A stretch of DNA of 28,278 nucleotides from an uncultured Acholeplasma sp. (GTDB lineage Bacteria > Bacillota_I > Bacilli_A > Acholeplasmatales > Acholeplasmataceae), in NCBI GenBank assembly GCA_937934685.1, contig CALGYU010000059.1, forward strand, positions 1-28,278. Reading direction: 5' to 3'. The stretch's first letter is position 1; every line of letters begins with the position of its first letter. The notes beneath the pieces were generated by a model that ran no database searches, had not been told where the DNA came from, and saw only the letters and a list, made by a program, of their open reading frames with translations. Positions 1 through 7,090 of this stretch are shown one piece after another. The position numbers and the translations under genes were made by a program.

Positions 1-700
1 ACCAAAGATCTTTAATTTCCACTTCAGGTGCTGTAACATTTTCTACTTCGCCTGTTTTTTCAAAAGTTGCATCTTTTAATTGATAGTTTGTCTCAAAGTT
101 TACAATAAATGTTCCATATAGCACACCCTTGTCTCCAACCTTCACTGAAGGCGCTGTACTTGTAAATACAAATAGTGCTGTTGTTCCATCAAATACTGTA
201 TATCCATTGTATGCTAATCCAACTACTGTTACTTCACTTGAAATCGTAACAGCTGAATTTAAATCTGCACTACCTGATCTTAATTGTGCAATAGTATAGC
301 CTCCAGTAATAACTGGTTTTTTAAGTACTACAATTGTAAATTCTTTGTCTTTAGTGATTTCTTTATATGTTACTTTTGCTGTTAACTTAACAGTAACATC
401 CGCTTGGTCTGATTCTGGTCTACTAATCACTACTCTTGCTGTTCCTTCTGTGCCTTCTTGAATTGCAGCAGTTGCTGGTTTATCAGACGTCCATTTTGCG
501 GTCACTCCGCCTCTTAAAGTTGTTGAAACATCAAAACTATTAGTAACTTTGTCTAAATCACTTCCTGGAACAATCCCTAATGCTTGATAAGCTTGATCAA
601 ATACTTTTTGATCTGGATTTTCTTGAGGTTTTTTATCACAAGCCACTATCATTAACGCAAAGGTGAGTACCATGAATATAGATAATATCTTTTTCTTCAT
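1..700 (-). CDS. Lipoprotein with Ig-like and OB-fold-like regions (3' end cut by window)
   Basis: The reading frame opens at the ATG at 700 behind an AAAGGA ribosome binding site and stays open to the left edge, so only the first 233 codons are visible. The N-terminus (MKKKILSIFMVLTF, then IVAC) is a lipoprotein signal with Cys21 as the likely lipidated residue. Residues about 35-120 look like an atrophied bacterial Ig-like domain (TTLRGGVTAKW near the start, VTVKLTAKVTY, then FTIVVLKKP). Residues about 125-205 (ITGGYTIAQLRSG, then VTVVGLAYNGYTVFDGTT, VGDKGVLYGTF) resemble the OB-fold strand pattern often found N-terminal to secreted endonuclease/exonuclease/phosphatase domains. It starts 21 bases after the binding-protein gene and is probably the last visible gene of the ABC importer operon. 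A C-terminal nuclease or phosphatase domain is possible but outside the window. The lipoprotein call is secure; the function is unknown. Confidence 0.8.
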   Translation of the reverse strand, partial: MKKKILSIFMVLTFALMIVACDKKPQENPDQKVFDQAYQALGIVPGSDLDKVTNSFDVSTTLRGGVTAKWTSDKPATAAIQEGTEGTARVVISRPESDQADVTVKLTAKVTYKEITKDKEFTIVVLKKPVITGGYTIAQLRSGSADLNSAVTISSEVTVVGLAYNGYTVFDGTTALFVFTSTAPSVKVGDKGVLYGTFIVNFETNYQLKDATFEKTGEVENVTAPEVEIKDLW

Positions 701-721
701 ATGTTTTTTATCCTTTCTTTT

Positions 722-2122
722 TTATCTTATCGTTTCTTGATAAGCATCTTTAAATGCATCATTAATGGATTTTTGTCCACTAAATACTACATATAGTAAG
801 TTTCCAACTTGATCTCTTGCTTTTGAAGATCTGTCAAACGCAGGTGATGTATAGTAGTAATCAACCTGTTGTCTACTTACTTCAAAAACATCTATGAATA
901 TTTTATCTTTTGTGGTTGGATTTTCTTTGTTCACATAATTTTTATATGTGTCTGTATCATATGATGAGTTTCTTACTGGGGAGTATCCTGTAGAAACTGA
1001 CCATCTTGCTGATTGTTCAGGTGCTGTAATGTATTTTAAGAATAGCCATGCTGCAATATTTTCTTGTACATTGTCTTTTAAGAACATGTTAATATTTGGT
1101 CCTTGTTGAATGACTTTTTGATTTTCTAAGTCAAATTGTGGAATTGGTGCTACACCAACTTCAAATGCATTTCCTGCTGGAATGTTGTAGTTTGTTCCAC
1201 CAGTTGAACCAATAGTCATATATAATTTTTGTTCAGTAAATTTAGTTGATGTATATGCTCCTGCTAATAACGCCTTAGTCGTGAATAGTTTATCTTGTAC
1301 CATTGCATTAAAGTATTCAACCATTGATTTAGCTTCATCGTTATTAAATAGAATTTCCCCTTCTAAACTTTCTTCATTAATTGAAGTATATGGAATTTTC
1401 TTTTGCTCTGCTGCTGTAATAAATAGGTTTGATTCAGAATCATATCCAAACGGAATAACTTCTTTTTTCTGATCATCTGTTAATGTTGTGTCTGCGTCAA
1501 TAATTGTTCTAATTCTTTCTGAAACACTTCTTACCTCATCCCAAGTTTTTGGAACTGTTAAATTGTGTTTAGCGAAGAATGTTTTATTATAGAACATAGC
1601 TTCTGTAGATTTTGAATATGGTAAGTTTAAGACAGTTCCTGCGTTGTCATAAACAGTTCCTTCATCCCAAAATGCTGTAATATAATCATTGATTTCTGCT
1701 TGTGTAAATGCAATTTCTGGGTTTTTATTATTGATTAAATTATTTAATGGTAGGACTCTTCCTGAGTTAATATATCCAGCAACGTGGTCACTATAACCAG
1801 TAACCATCGTTGGTTCATTTCCTGCAGGTAACGCTGTGTTTACTGCGTTTCTAATTTCATCATAACCACCCTTTTGTTCGTGTACAATTTCAATATGTGG
1901 ATAAAGTACTTTAAACTCTGCGATGAATTCATCTAATAGGTTTTGGTTTTCTTTACCATATGTGTGCCAAAAGATAACTCTTACTTTTTGACTTGTGTCA
2001 ATCTCTAAATCATCTGAGATGACATTCCAATCTAATACTACTGCACTTACTCTTCTACATGCTGCCAGTGAGAATGTTACAACTACTAAAAGCAGTAAAG
2101 AAAATATTTTCTTCATTTTCAT
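722..2122 (-). CDS. ABC transporter substrate-binding lipoprotein, family 1 (carbohydrate type)
   Basis: This 466-residue protein would capture a solute outside the membrane and deliver it to the two permeases encoded just upstream. The signal peptide ends in a lipobox (SLAAC, Cys22). The mature part has the family-1 pattern: VRVIFWHTYGKEN near residue 47, an EIVHE strand, and a mid-protein region TEAMFYNKTFFAKHNL followed by VPKTWDEV, typical of sugar-binding proteins of the MalE/UgpB group. The first ATG (2122) is preferred because AAAGGAG lies about 8 bases upstream; a second ATG two codons later would also work. It lies 18 bases after the MalG-type permease gene and is co-transcribed. The ligand cannot be read from sequence. 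A sugar or oligosaccharide is the default, but the downstream lipoprotein leaves other polymer-derived ligands open. Confidence 0.93.
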   Translation of the reverse strand: MKMKKIFSLLLLVVVTFSLAACRRVSAVVLDWNVISDDLEIDTSQKVRVIFWHTYGKENQNLLDEFIAEFKVLYPHIEIVHEQKGGYDEIRNAVNTALPAGNEPTMVTGYSDHVAGYINSGRVLPLNNLINNKNPEIAFTQAEINDYITAFWDEGTVYDNAGTVLNLPYSKSTEAMFYNKTFFAKHNLTVPKTWDEVRSVSERIRTIIDADTTLTDDQKKEVIPFGYDSESNLFITAAEQKKIPYTSINEESLEGEILFNNDEAKSMVEYFNAMVQDKLFTTKALLAGAYTSTKFTEQKLYMTIGSTGGTNYNIPAGNAFEVGVAPIPQFDLENQKVIQQGPNINMFLKDNVQENIAAWLFLKYITAPEQSARWSVSTGYSPVRNSSYDTDTYKNYVNKENPTTKDKIFIDVFEVSRQQVDYYYTSPAFDRSSKARDQVGNLLYVVFSGQKSINDAFKDAYQETIR

Positions 2123-2140
2123 TTTCGTCTCTCCTTTATA

Positions 2141-3055
2141 TTATCCCTTAATTCCGCTTCTTGATACGCCGCTCATAATGTATTTTCTAAAGAAAATAAA
2201 GAGTAACAAGAGTGGTAAGGTTACAATAACTGTTGCTGCCATTTGCAAGTGTTGTTGGGTCATACCCGTTCCTGCATCTGTAAAGGCATCTCTTAAACCG
2301 TTAGTAATTAATTTTTCGTTTCCTCCTGCAACTAAGTTAGGCCATACATATGAATTCCATGCCCCCATTAGTTTTAAGATAACGATTGTGATAATACTTG
2401 ATTTTGCCATTGGAACCATAACTTTCCATAAATATTTCCAGTCACTTGTTCCATCAACTTTTGCTGCATAATATAATTCGTTTGGTATTTGCTTAAATGT
2501 GTTTCTTAATAAATATACGTGGAATATACTAACTAGAAATGGAATGACCATGGCGTAGTATGGACCAAAGGCGACTTTAGAGCCGCTTCCTGTATTAACC
2601 CACCCAAAATTGGACACTGTAATATAGTTGGTTAAAACCATCATTTCACCAGGAATCATCATCGTAGCTAGTAAGATCATGAAGATAACTTCTCTACCTT
2701 TAAAGTTTAATCTGGATAACGCAAAAGCTAATGCGATAGACAAGAATGTTCCTATAAAAGTTGATGCTCCGGACACAATTAATGTGTTTAAGATATATCT
2801 TCCTAAATCCACTTCTTTAAATACATCTACATAATTACTCCATCTTAATGATTCAGGGAATAAAGTTGGTGTAGATCTCATAATTTCTTCTAATGACTTT
2901 AATGATGTTGCTAACATCCAATAAAATGGAATAATCATCAATAAGGCCATAACTCCAAGGAACGTATAAACCCCTGCTTTACTTGCTGCTTTAGCAATTT
3001 TTTGAGAGGTTAATTGTTCTTCAATTGTTTTAGTCTTTTTAACTTGTTCTTTCAA
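2141..3055 (-). CDS. ABC transporter permease, MalG/UgpE type
   Basis: This 304-residue inner-membrane subunit forms half of the translocation channel. A cytoplasmic N-terminal tail rich in Lys and Gln (about residues 1-25) is followed by a hydrophobic first segment (about 28-50, FLGVMALLMIIPFYWML) and further helices consistent with six spans. The EAA-type coupling loop that contacts the ATPase is visible as YYAAKVDGTSDWKYLWKVMV followed by P, around residues 193-215. The C-terminus GVSRSGIKG is typical of MalG-like subunits. It sits 19 bases downstream of the MalF-type gene and 18 bases upstream of the binding-protein gene. Confidence 0.95.
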   Translation of the reverse strand: MKEQVKKTKTIEEQLTSQKIAKAASKAGVYTFLGVMALLMIIPFYWMLATSLKSLEEIMRSTPTLFPESLRWSNYVDVFKEVDLGRYILNTLIVSGASTFIGTFLSIALAFALSRLNFKGREVIFMILLATMMIPGEMMVLTNYITVSNFGWVNTGSGSKVAFGPYYAMVIPFLVSIFHVYLLRNTFKQIPNELYYAAKVDGTSDWKYLWKVMVPMAKSSIITIVILKLMGAWNSYVWPNLVAGGNEKLITNGLRDAFTDAGTGMTQQHLQMAATVIVTLPLLLLFIFFRKYIMSGVSRSGIKG

Positions 3056-3074
3056 TTTAAATTACCTCCCATGA

Positions 3075-3989
3075 TTAATAATGAACTCGTTTTTTACCTA
3101 AATAATAGTTAATTCCGGTAAATACCATTATTATCGCAAATAATATAACTGCTGCCGCTGCTCCAAGTGAGTATGAGTCTCTTGTTGTTTCAGCTAATTG
3201 ATGATAAACATATCCAACGACCGTTTGAATTTGCCAGGTTGTTTCCCAGTTACCTCCAAAGACCCCAACAACAGAATCATATGTTTTAAATGCACCAATA
3301 AATGATGTAATTAAAATATAAGAGATGATTGGTGATAATAAAGGAACGGTGATTTTTCTAAATACTCTTCCTTTTGGTGTTGAATCTATTTTTGCTGCAT
3401 CATAATATTGTTTACTAATGTTTTGAAGGCCACCAATAAAGACTAATATCTTAAAGGCTAGTCCATTCCATATGGTATAAAATTGGAGAACAAACATTCT
3501 ACTACCGTAAGATGCTGTCATACCATTCCATGTATTGTTAACCCAGTTCCTTGGGGATAGACCAATCCAACTAAGCATCTCATTGATAAGTCCGTTTTGC
3601 ACGTTAAACATAACTGCAAATACCATCCCAATAGCAATCGTATTGGTTACATATGGCATAAAGAATATGGTTTGAAATACTTTTTGTAGTGGTTTAATAG
3701 AGTTTAACCCGACTGCGATAAATAAAGCTAACATTGTGGACACCGGTACAGATACAAACACTAAAATTAATGTGTTTTTTAATGTGGTTTGAAACTGATT
3801 ATGCGAAAGCACTTTTCTATAACTTTCAAACGTTAAATTAAACGAGAAAGCATCTTGCCACTTGTTGTATCCGTTGTCAAATGAAATTAGAATGGTTTTA
3901 AATAGCGGATAGAATGTAAATAATCCTAGTAACGCTAATGGAATAATCATATATAACCATGCGTGATAATCTTTTTTACGTTCTAGCAT
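3075..3989 (-). CDS. ABC transporter permease, MalF/UgpA type
   Basis: This 304-residue membrane subunit partners the MalG-type permease. The start MLERKKDYHAWLYMIIPLAL leads straight into the first transmembrane helix, and five more hydrophobic segments follow. The EAA loop reads YYDAAKIDSTPKGRVFRKIT then VPLLSP, around residues 192-216. Its length is near that of UgpA-type subunits and it lacks the long extra periplasmic loop of E. coli MalF. Only two bases separate its start codon from the ATPase stop codon, which indicates tight co-translation. Confidence 0.95.
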   Translation of the reverse strand: MLERKKDYHAWLYMIIPLALLGLFTFYPLFKTILISFDNGYNKWQDAFSFNLTFESYRKVLSHNQFQTTLKNTLILVFVSVPVSTMLALFIAVGLNSIKPLQKVFQTIFFMPYVTNTIAIGMVFAVMFNVQNGLINEMLSWIGLSPRNWVNNTWNGMTASYGSRMFVLQFYTIWNGLAFKILVFIGGLQNISKQYYDAAKIDSTPKGRVFRKITVPLLSPIISYILITSFIGAFKTYDSVVGVFGGNWETTWQIQTVVGYVYHQLAETTRDSYSLGAAAAVILFAIIMVFTGINYYLGKKRVHY

Positions 3990-3991
3990 TT

Positions 3992-5065
3992 TTAAAACAC
4001 CCTCTCTCCAGTCTCCTTGTCAAATACATAACATTTTTCGCGTTTAATATTGAATTTAACTTCTTTTGGATTTAGATCTTTAGCTTCTTGTAAAATGATT
4101 CTAAATGTCCCATTTAATGATTCTGGATGTTGTGCAACTATTGCAAGGTCTCTACCAATGTTTTCAATGAAATCATATTCTATTTTTAATTTACCGCTAA
4201 TGTCTAATTCATATCCTTCAGGACGAATTGCGATATATACTTCGCCATCTTTTCCTTCTAAGTCTTTTGAGCTAAATATAGTAGTTTTTCCAATGTTTAA
4301 TTTATTGGATTTCACAGTTCCATTGTAAACTGCAATTGGTGGTGTTCCTAAGAATTTTGCAACAAATAAGTTGTCTGGTTCTTCGTATACTTCTTGAGGT
4401 GCTCCAATTTGTTGAACAACCCCTTTTTCCATTAAAACAATTTCATCACTGATACTCATCGCTTCTTCTTGGTCATGAGTAACAAAAATGGTAGTAATTC
4501 CTGTTTCTTTTTGAATTCTTTTAATTTCTTCTCTGGTTTGAAGTCTTAAGCGAGCATCTAGATTCGATAGTGGCTCATCTAGTAATAAAACTCTTGGTTT
4601 CTTAACTAAAGCTCTTGCAATAGCAACCCTTTGTTGTTGACCCCCAGATAGTTGTCCTGGCTTTTTGTCTAATTGATCTTCAATACCAACTAGTTTAGCC
4701 ATTTCTTCTGTTAATTGTTTCGCTTCCTCTTTAGGGACTTTTAAGTTTTCTAAAGGGAACATAATGTTTTGTCTAATCGTCATGTGTGGATATAACGCAT
4801 AATTTTGGAACACTAGTCCAATACCTCTTTTTTCAGGAGCAAGATCTGTAACATCATCTTCTCCAAAGAAGATTTTTCCCTCAGTCGGATTTAATAATCC
4901 TGCAATCATGTATAGTGTTGTTGATTTCCCGCATCCAGATGGTCCTAGTAATCCAACTAATTTCCCTGATGGAATAGTTAGTGTCATGTGGTCTACCGCA
5001 CGGGTTTCTGATTTAGATTTTGCATCTGTAAATATTTTGGTTAGACCTTCTAGTTTAATTTCCAT
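3992..5065 (-). CDS. ugpC: ABC transporter ATP-binding protein, UgpC/MsmK/MalK type
   Basis: This 357-residue cytoplasmic ATPase powers the importer encoded by the next three genes. The N-terminal nucleotide-binding domain shows Walker A GPSGCGKST (41-49), Q-loop Gln87, signature LSGGQQQR (139-146), Walker B with Asp163-Glu164 and H-loop His197. Residues about 240-357 form the TOBE/OB-type regulatory domain characteristic of the sugar-importer subfamily, with the conserved IAIRPEGYEL element. The start at 5065 is supported by AAGGAG about 10 bases upstream. An out-of-frame ATG lies closer to that site but leads quickly to a stop. Expression is probably governed by the two promoters, cre site and attenuator-like leader just upstream. 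The symbol denotes the family only; one MsmK-type ATPase often serves several sugar importers. Confidence 0.94.
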   Translation of the reverse strand: MEIKLEGLTKIFTDAKSKSETRAVDHMTLTIPSGKLVGLLGPSGCGKSTTLYMIAGLLNPTEGKIFFGEDDVTDLAPEKRGIGLVFQNYALYPHMTIRQNIMFPLENLKVPKEEAKQLTEEMAKLVGIEDQLDKKPGQLSGGQQQRVAIARALVKKPRVLLLDEPLSNLDARLRLQTREEIKRIQKETGITTIFVTHDQEEAMSISDEIVLMEKGVVQQIGAPQEVYEEPDNLFVAKFLGTPPIAVYNGTVKSNKLNIGKTTIFSSKDLEGKDGEVYIAIRPEGYELDISGKLKIEYDFIENIGRDLAIVAQHPESLNGTFRIILQEAKDLNPKEVKFNIKREKCYVFDKETGERVF

Positions 5066-5113
5066 ATACTCATAACTCCTTCATTTATTGTTGTTTTTTT
5101 TTGTAATTTAAAC

Positions 5114-5146
5114 AAAAAAATCGCACATCCACTTTTATGCGATTTT
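5114..5146 (-). terminator. Intrinsic terminator in the leader of the ABC importer operon
   Basis: On the minus strand a perfect 9-bp stem (AAAATCGCA at 5117-5125 with TGCGATTTT at 5138-5146, plus-strand letters) with a 12-base loop is followed by seven T residues. On the plus strand the following T-run is poor, so the element is oriented towards the ABC genes. It lies between the two operon promoters and the ATPase gene, so it would limit expression of the operon unless it is overridden. Confidence 0.8.
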
Positions 5147-5224
5147 GATATTGTAAAAAGGAACGACAACCACGTCTTTTATATTATCGGTGATAGAATT
5201 GCAATTTACCTTTGTAAAATTCAT
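5135..5224 (-). CDS. 29-codon upstream ORF (candidate leader peptide)
   Basis: On the minus strand an ATG at 5224 follows GGAGGA with a 6-base spacer, one of the best ribosome binding sites in the window. The predicted peptide begins MNFTKVNCNSITDNIKD and ends VVVVPFYNIKIA before a TAA at 5135-5137. No similarity is recognised and there is no run of one amino-acid codon. The last codons (ATC GCA and the stop) form or abut the 5' arm of the terminator hairpin. A ribosome finishing this ORF would therefore cover that arm and should disfavour the hairpin, so the ORF could act in cis. It starts about 20 bases after the transcription start predicted from the proximal promoter. It could be only a short unconserved frame, but the strong ribosome binding site makes translation likely. 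Confidence 0.55.
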   Translation of the reverse strand: MNFTKVNCNSITDNIKDVVVVPFYNIKIA

Positions 5225-5251
5225 GTCTATTCCTCCAACTACTATATCCAC

Positions 5252-5280
5252 ATTATACGTTATTTTATCTATATTTTCAA
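5252..5280 (-). promoter_or_regulatory. Proximal promoter of the ABC importer operon
   Basis: On the minus strand a -35 box TTGAAA (5275-5280) and a -10 box TATAAT (5252-5257) are separated by exactly 17 bases. Transcription would start near 5245, immediately before the ribosome binding site of the upstream ORF. Confidence 0.75.
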
Positions 5281-5343
5281 GAAAATAAGATATTAAACAA
5301 GGCTAAAATGGACTTTTTTTGAAAACCTTTTCTTTTATTTAAT

Positions 5344-5357
5344 TGTAAGCGTTTTTA
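5344..5357. promoter_or_regulatory. Candidate cre site (CcpA or LacI-family operator)
   Basis: TGTAAGCGTTTTTA matches the catabolite-responsive consensus TGWAANCGNTNWCA at 13 of 14 positions. It lies about 6-19 bases downstream of the start predicted for the distal promoter and upstream of the proximal promoter, a position where a bound repressor would block the distal transcript. This suggests carbon-catabolite or substrate-specific control of the importer. A local LacI-family regulator is an alternative, but none is encoded in the window. Confidence 0.6.
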
Positions 5358-5369
5358 TCTAGGGACTCT

Positions 5370-5398
5370 ATTATATTGTGCTTTTGTTTTTTTGTCAA
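5370..5398 (-). promoter_or_regulatory. Distal consensus promoter of the ABC importer operon
   Basis: On the minus strand a perfect TTGACA (5393-5398) and a perfect TATAAT (5370-5375) are separated by 17 bases. Transcription would start near 5363, just after asnS ends at 5415. Together with the proximal promoter, cre site, upstream ORF and terminator it fills the 349-base gap between asnS and the ATPase gene. Confidence 0.85.
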
Positions 5399-5414
5399 AT
5401 CTTATGTTTTTTTA

Positions 5415-6800
5415 TTAAATGTGTCTTGGCGTTCTTGGAAAGGCAATAACATCTCTAATGTTTTCAACACCTGTTAAATACATAATTAAACGTTCAAAAC
5501 CTAAACCAAATCCTGAATGAACGCAACTACCATATCTACGTAGATCTAAATACCATTCTAAGTCTTCTGTTGGAACCTTCATTTCATTCATTCTTTCTAT
5601 TAATTTTGATAAGTTTTCTTCACGTTGAGAACCACCAATTAATTCACCAGAACCAGGGACTAAAAGATCCATTGCGGCAACCGTTTGTTGGTCGGGGTTA
5701 ACCTTCATATAAAAGGCTTTAATGTCTTTTGGCCAGTCTGTTACAAACACCGGCGCACTGAAATGTTTTTCAGTTAAATATCTTTCGTGTTCTGTAGATA
5801 AATCTTGTCCGTGTTTTGGAAGATTATCAAACTTAACTTTACTGTTAATTAAGATGTCAATAGCTTCTTTATGAGTGATTCTAAAGAAGTCTGCTGTTTT
5901 AACTAAATTTAATCGTTCTAAAAGGCCAGGTTCAACAAACTTATTGAAAAATTCCATTTCTTCTGGAGCTTTTTTTAAAACATAATCAATCACGTATTTA
6001 ACCATTTCCTCTGCTATATCCATATTAACATTTATATCCGCAAAAGCTAATTCTGGTTCAATCATCCAAAACTCACTGGCATGTCTTTGTGTATTTGAGT
6101 TTTCAGCTCTAAAGGTTGGTCCAAAGGTATAAATGTTTCTAAAGGCCATCGCATGAGCTTCACCCTCTAATTGACCCGTTACTGTTAGATGTGCTTTCTT
6201 CCCGAAAAAATCTTCTTTGTAGTTAACATTTCCGTTTTCATCTTTAGGAACTTTGTTTAAATCTAGGGTTGTTACTTCAAACATTTGTCCTGCACCTTCA
6301 CCATCATTTGCTGTAATGATTGGTGTTTGAGCGTAGACAAAATCTTTTTCTTGGAAAAACGAATGCACCGCATGGGCCGCTAAACTTCTTACTCTAAATA
6401 CTGCAGTAAAAAGATTAGTTCTCATTCTTAGGTGAGGTAATTCTCTTAAAAACTCTCTAGTGTGTCTTTTGGGTTGAATAGGAAAATCTTCTTCTGAATC
6501 CCCTAGTAAAATCACTTGATCTGCTTTAATTTCAAATGGTTGTTTTGCCTCTGGGGTTAAAACGAGTTCTCCATGAATTTCAACGCTTGATCCGACTCTT
6601 ATTTTTTGAATGCCTTTAAAGTTTTCTGTTTTTTGTTCCTCATAAACCACTTGGATATTTTCAAAAAATGTTCCGTCATTTAAATTAATAAAACCAAACT
6701 CTTTTTGAACTCTATGTGTTCTAACCCATCCTTGTATGACTACTTTTTTAGATGAAAACTGATCTGTTTTTCTAAATATTTCTCTTATCGTTGTTTGCAT
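5415..6800 (-). CDS. asnS: Asparagine--tRNA ligase
   Basis: This 461-residue class IIb aminoacyl-tRNA synthetase charges tRNA-Asn with asparagine using ATP in the cytoplasm. The N-terminal anticodon-binding OB-fold (about residues 15-105) contains VVIQGWVRTHRVQKEFGFIN. The catalytic domain shows motif 2 (FRAENSNTQRHASEFWMIEP, about 230-250) and motif 3 near the C-terminus (GFGLGFERLIMYLTG, with Arg in the GxGxGxxR pattern). The motif-2 region TQRHASEFWM fits AsnRS rather than AspRS, and the upstream T-box specifier codon AAC agrees. The start at 6800 has AAGGAG at good spacing. Confidence 0.97.
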   Translation of the reverse strand: MQTTIREIFRKTDQFSSKKVVIQGWVRTHRVQKEFGFINLNDGTFFENIQVVYEEQKTENFKGIQKIRVGSSVEIHGELVLTPEAKQPFEIKADQVILLGDSEEDFPIQPKRHTREFLRELPHLRMRTNLFTAVFRVRSLAAHAVHSFFQEKDFVYAQTPIITANDGEGAGQMFEVTTLDLNKVPKDENGNVNYKEDFFGKKAHLTVTGQLEGEAHAMAFRNIYTFGPTFRAENSNTQRHASEFWMIEPELAFADINVNMDIAEEMVKYVIDYVLKKAPEEMEFFNKFVEPGLLERLNLVKTADFFRITHKEAIDILINSKVKFDNLPKHGQDLSTEHERYLTEKHFSAPVFVTDWPKDIKAFYMKVNPDQQTVAAMDLLVPGSGELIGGSQREENLSKLIERMNEMKVPTEDLEWYLDLRRYGSCVHSGFGLGFERLIMYLTGVENIRDVIAFPRTPRHI

Positions 6801-6829
6801 ATTTTTCTCTCCTTTTTGTTTTTAAATAT

Positions 6830-7054
6830 AAAAAAAGCCCTTAAGAATTATCTTAAGGGCGAATATTCGCGGTGCCACCTTAATTCCCAATCAAAAGATT
6901 GGCTCAAAATCCTTTAACGCAGGCATACGGACAGGTCTACTTAAATTTCTTCTGTCTCTCAAAGATGTTTTTCACTTATGTTGTTTTCTAGTCTTTCACC
7001 GTCTCTAGATCGCTTTTTAAAACAAGTTATAAGTTACTCTTCTTTTCATCGATT
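6830..7054 (-). promoter_or_regulatory. T-box riboswitch of asnS, Asn specifier AAC
   Basis: The minus-strand leader contains the T-box core AAGGTGGCACCGCG (about 6876-6892 in plus coordinates). A perfect 10-bp terminator follows, GCCCTTAAGA (6837-6846) paired with TCTTAAGGGC (6851-6860) around a 4-base loop, then a T-run. Stem I can form from ACUUAU and AUAAGU, and the loop on its 3' side reads GAA-AAAC-A, which places the Asn codon AAC at 6967-6969 followed by a purine. Uncharged tRNA-Asn would pair with the specifier and the T-box to favour the antiterminator and let asnS be transcribed. Confidence 0.93.
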
Positions 7055-7060
7055 TAGTTT

Positions 7061-7089
7061 ATTATAATTTAGTGTCTTCTTTTTGTCAA
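7061..7089 (-). promoter_or_regulatory. Consensus promoter of the asnS T-box leader
   Basis: On the minus strand TTGACA (7084-7089) and TATAAT (7061-7066) are both perfect and separated by 17 bases. The -35 box touches the stop codon of rmuC. The start is predicted near 7054, so asnS has its own transcript. Confidence 0.88.
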
Positions 7090-7090
7090 T

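Noticed and set aside
4050..4328. Plus-strand ORF within the ABC ATPase gene, and similar ones at 1281-1472, 1995-2471 and 2628-2834
   Set aside because: They are shadows of minus-strand genes with clear families, and they run against the transcription direction of the whole arm.
5320..5333. Second cre-like sequence TGAAAACCTTTTCT
   Set aside because: It has two mismatches, including the central CG, in a very AT-rich region; it is too weak to call as a site.
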